14,458 nucleotides of DNA, taken from the NCBI GenBank assembly GCA_002391385.1, contig DGEY01000045.1:1-14458 (forward strand), written 5' to 3'. Position 1 is the first letter of the stretch. Each line of letters opens with the position of its first letter. Shown piece after piece: positions 13,490 to 14,458 of this stretch. The notes below the pieces were generated by a model. The model had not been told where the DNA came from. It was given only the letters and a program-made list of their open reading frames with translations, and ran no database searches. Made by a program: the position numbers and the translations under genes. Source of the stretch: Firmicutes bacterium UBA3914. GTDB lineage: Bacteria > Bacillota > Limnochordia > Darwinibacteriales > Darwinibacteriaceae.

Positions 13490-14110
13490 TTAGTATGGCC
13501 CGTTGGCCAGGGCCCTAGACAGCTGCCCGTCAAGTTCCACCAGAAGCTGCTGCCGATAGGCGGCCAGCTCCTCCCGGACAGCCTGGTCCAGTTCCCTGTG
13601 GAAAGCCTCAAGGCGCTTTTGGGCCAGGCTTTCATGCTCCGCCTGGAGATCCTGGAGCCTGGTTTGGAACTCCTCCTCCAGCTCCTCCTGGTAAAGCCGG
13701 AGCTCCTCCTGGAGGGCCTCAATGTCCTTCAGCTTCGCTTCCTGTTCCTCGGGGGTGAGGGTTACGAACACCAGCTCCAGCTGCAGGCCTAAAAGCTCCT
13801 GCTCCAGTTCCCTTTGGCCTTGGGCTGCCGTATCCTGGAGCTCCTTGCGGAGATCCGCCGCTGCGTCGTGCAGCTCTTGGGCCTGCTCCCGGCGGATCTC
13901 CCCCGCTTTGGCGCTGAGCAGTTCCTCCGCCGCCTGGAGGAGCTCCGCCTCGTAGGCCAGAAGCTTCTCTTCCTGCCTGGCCAGAAGCTTCTCTGCCCCC
14001 GGGGTATCTTCAACAGGCCCAGCAGCGCCCGCCTGGGGCAGCAGCCAGGGGCTCGAGCCCGTGAGCATGCTCAAGACTAAAATCAGAGAGATCATGCCTG
14101 CTAGACGCAT
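13490..14110 (-). CDS. Exported Glu/Gln-rich coiled-coil protein, possibly Skp/OmpH-related
   Basis: The 206-residue product has a signal peptide (MRLAGMISLILVLSMLTG, cleavage near residue 30, AGAA-GP). Nearly uninterrupted charged helix follows (about 38-200), rich in Glu, Gln, Leu and Ala, with heptad spacing, for example LQEELRLYQEELEEEFQTRL. The helix breaks once at VFVTLTPEEQ (about 113-122). There is no membrane segment beyond the signal. The pattern suits a periplasmic, Skp-like helical chaperone or spacer, but I see no diagnostic OmpH motif. The frame is open up to 14212; I chose the ATG at 14110 because AAGGGGTGA lies just upstream, the signal peptide starts there, and the mapped promoter (-10 at 14141-14136) lies between the two. 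It is the first gene of the operon, followed by ompH. Confidence 0.7.
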   Translation of the reverse strand: MRLAGMISLILVLSMLTGSSPWLLPQAGAAGPVEDTPGAEKLLARQEEKLLAYEAELLQAAEELLSAKAGEIRREQAQELHDAAADLRKELQDTAAQGQRELEQELLGLQLELVFVTLTPEEQEAKLKDIEALQEELRLYQEELEEEFQTRLQDLQAEHESLAQKRLEAFHRELDQAVREELAAYRQQLLVELDGQLSRALANGPY

Positions 14111-14135
14111 AGATTCACCCCTTTTCCTGCCGCCC

Positions 14136-14164
14136 ATTATACCAGGGGCTGGAAAGGAGCACAA
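14136..14164 (-). promoter_or_regulatory. Extended -10 promoter for the coiled-coil/ompH/lpt operon
   Basis: On the minus strand TTGTGC (14164-14159) is separated by 17 bp from TATAAT (14141-14136), which is preceded by TGG (extended -10). Transcription would start near 14129, about 19 nt before the ATG at 14110. It lies directly after the terminator of the bamA-like gene, so this is a clear transcription-unit boundary. Confidence 0.72.
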
Positions 14165-14168
14165 ATGC

Positions 14169-14207
14169 AAAAAAAACCAGCGGGACTTCCCCAAGGAAGC
14201 CCGCCGG
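14169..14207 (-). terminator. Intrinsic terminator after the bamA-like gene
   Basis: On the minus strand CCGGCGGGCTTCC pairs with GGAAGTCCCGCTGG around a TTGG loop, with one mismatch and one bulged base, and is followed by eight T. It lies 21 nt after the barrel gene's stop codon and ends that transcription unit. Confidence 0.9.
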
Positions 14208-14227
14208 CTCAATTCATGGCAGCATGC

Positions 14228-14458
14228 CTAAAAGGCCTGCCCGATGCCGAAGTAGAACTGGCCCTTCCGGTTGTTCTCTGCGTCCTTGCCCAGGCCGTAG
14301 TCCAGGCGCAGCAGGCCCAAAGGCGTATCCAGGCGCACGCCCACACCGAAGGAGTTCTTCAGATCCTGCAGCTGCAGCGACTGGCCCTGATCCCAGGCGG
14401 TACCCCAATCGGTGAAGACCACACCCTGGACCTTCTCCACGATGGGGAAGCGGAACTC
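14228..14458 (-). CDS. bamA: BamA-like (Omp85) outer-membrane assembly barrel, C-terminal 76 residues (5' end outside window)
   Basis: Only the last strands of the barrel are visible. EFRFPIVEKVQGVVFTDWG, then FGVGVRLDTPLGLLRLDYG and the ending GQFYFGIGQAF, are typical of the C-terminal Bac_surface_Ag/BamA barrel, including the terminal Phe of the beta-signal. BamA inserts barrel proteins in the outer membrane. The frame is open at the window edge, so the POTRA domains are not seen and a TamA-like Omp85 cannot be excluded; BamA is favoured by the adjacent skp/ompH gene. A strong terminator follows. Confidence 0.85.
   Translation of the reverse strand, partial: EFRFPIVEKVQGVVFTDWGTAWDQGQSLQLQDLKNSFGVGVRLDTPLGLLRLDYGLGKDAENNRKGQFYFGIGQAF

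Overview
The window reads as a chromosomal segment from a diderm (outer-membrane-bearing) member of the Bacillota/Firmicutes, of the kind seen in Limnochordia-, Halanaerobia- or Negativicutes-like lineages. The reasons are a fairly high G+C content by eye, strong Gram-positive-style ribosome binding sites, several GTG starts, and the pairing of an S-layer-homology/coiled-coil/barrel protein (OmpM type) with a full set of LPS-transport genes. The exact lineage cannot be fixed from this sequence alone. Every supported gene is on the minus strand, so transcription runs from high to low coordinates. No tRNA, rRNA, CRISPR array, insertion sequence or phage gene was seen.

In order of transcription: (1) the last 76 residues of a BamA-like barrel (14458-14228), closed by a strong intrinsic terminator (14207-14169). 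(2) A promoter with an extended -10 (14164-14136), then an operon of a coiled-coil periplasmic protein, a Skp/OmpH chaperone, a small predicted outer-membrane barrel, lptF, lptD, lptC and lptA (14110-7872). lptD/lptC and lptC/lptA overlap. (3) A second extended -10 promoter (7833-7805), then a 707-residue membrane protein with MacB/LolC-like topology, its amino-acid-transporter-like ATPase, an LpxB-like glycosyltransferase with altered motifs, lptB and a DUF3084 protein (7777-1716). (4) A third extended -10 promoter (about 1634-1629), a roughly 300-nt untranslated stretch full of hairpins, and the OmpM-type protein, which runs off the low-coordinate edge.

The genes form one outer-membrane assembly locus. 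Skp and BamA handle barrel proteins. LptB and LptF (inner membrane), LptC and LptA (bridge) and LptD (outer membrane) export LPS. OmpM ties the outer membrane to the cell wall through its SLH domain. DUF3084, the small barrel and the coiled-coil protein are uncharacterised members of the set. The most interesting part is the permease/ATPase pair at 7777-4890. Its membrane subunit has four predicted membrane helices and a periplasmic domain of about 530 residues, yet its ATPase resembles polar-amino-acid importers and the permease ends in an importer-like EAA segment. It may be an undescribed envelope transport or mechanotransmission system. The second highlight is the LpxB-like enzyme, which has lost the usual active-site Asp motif.
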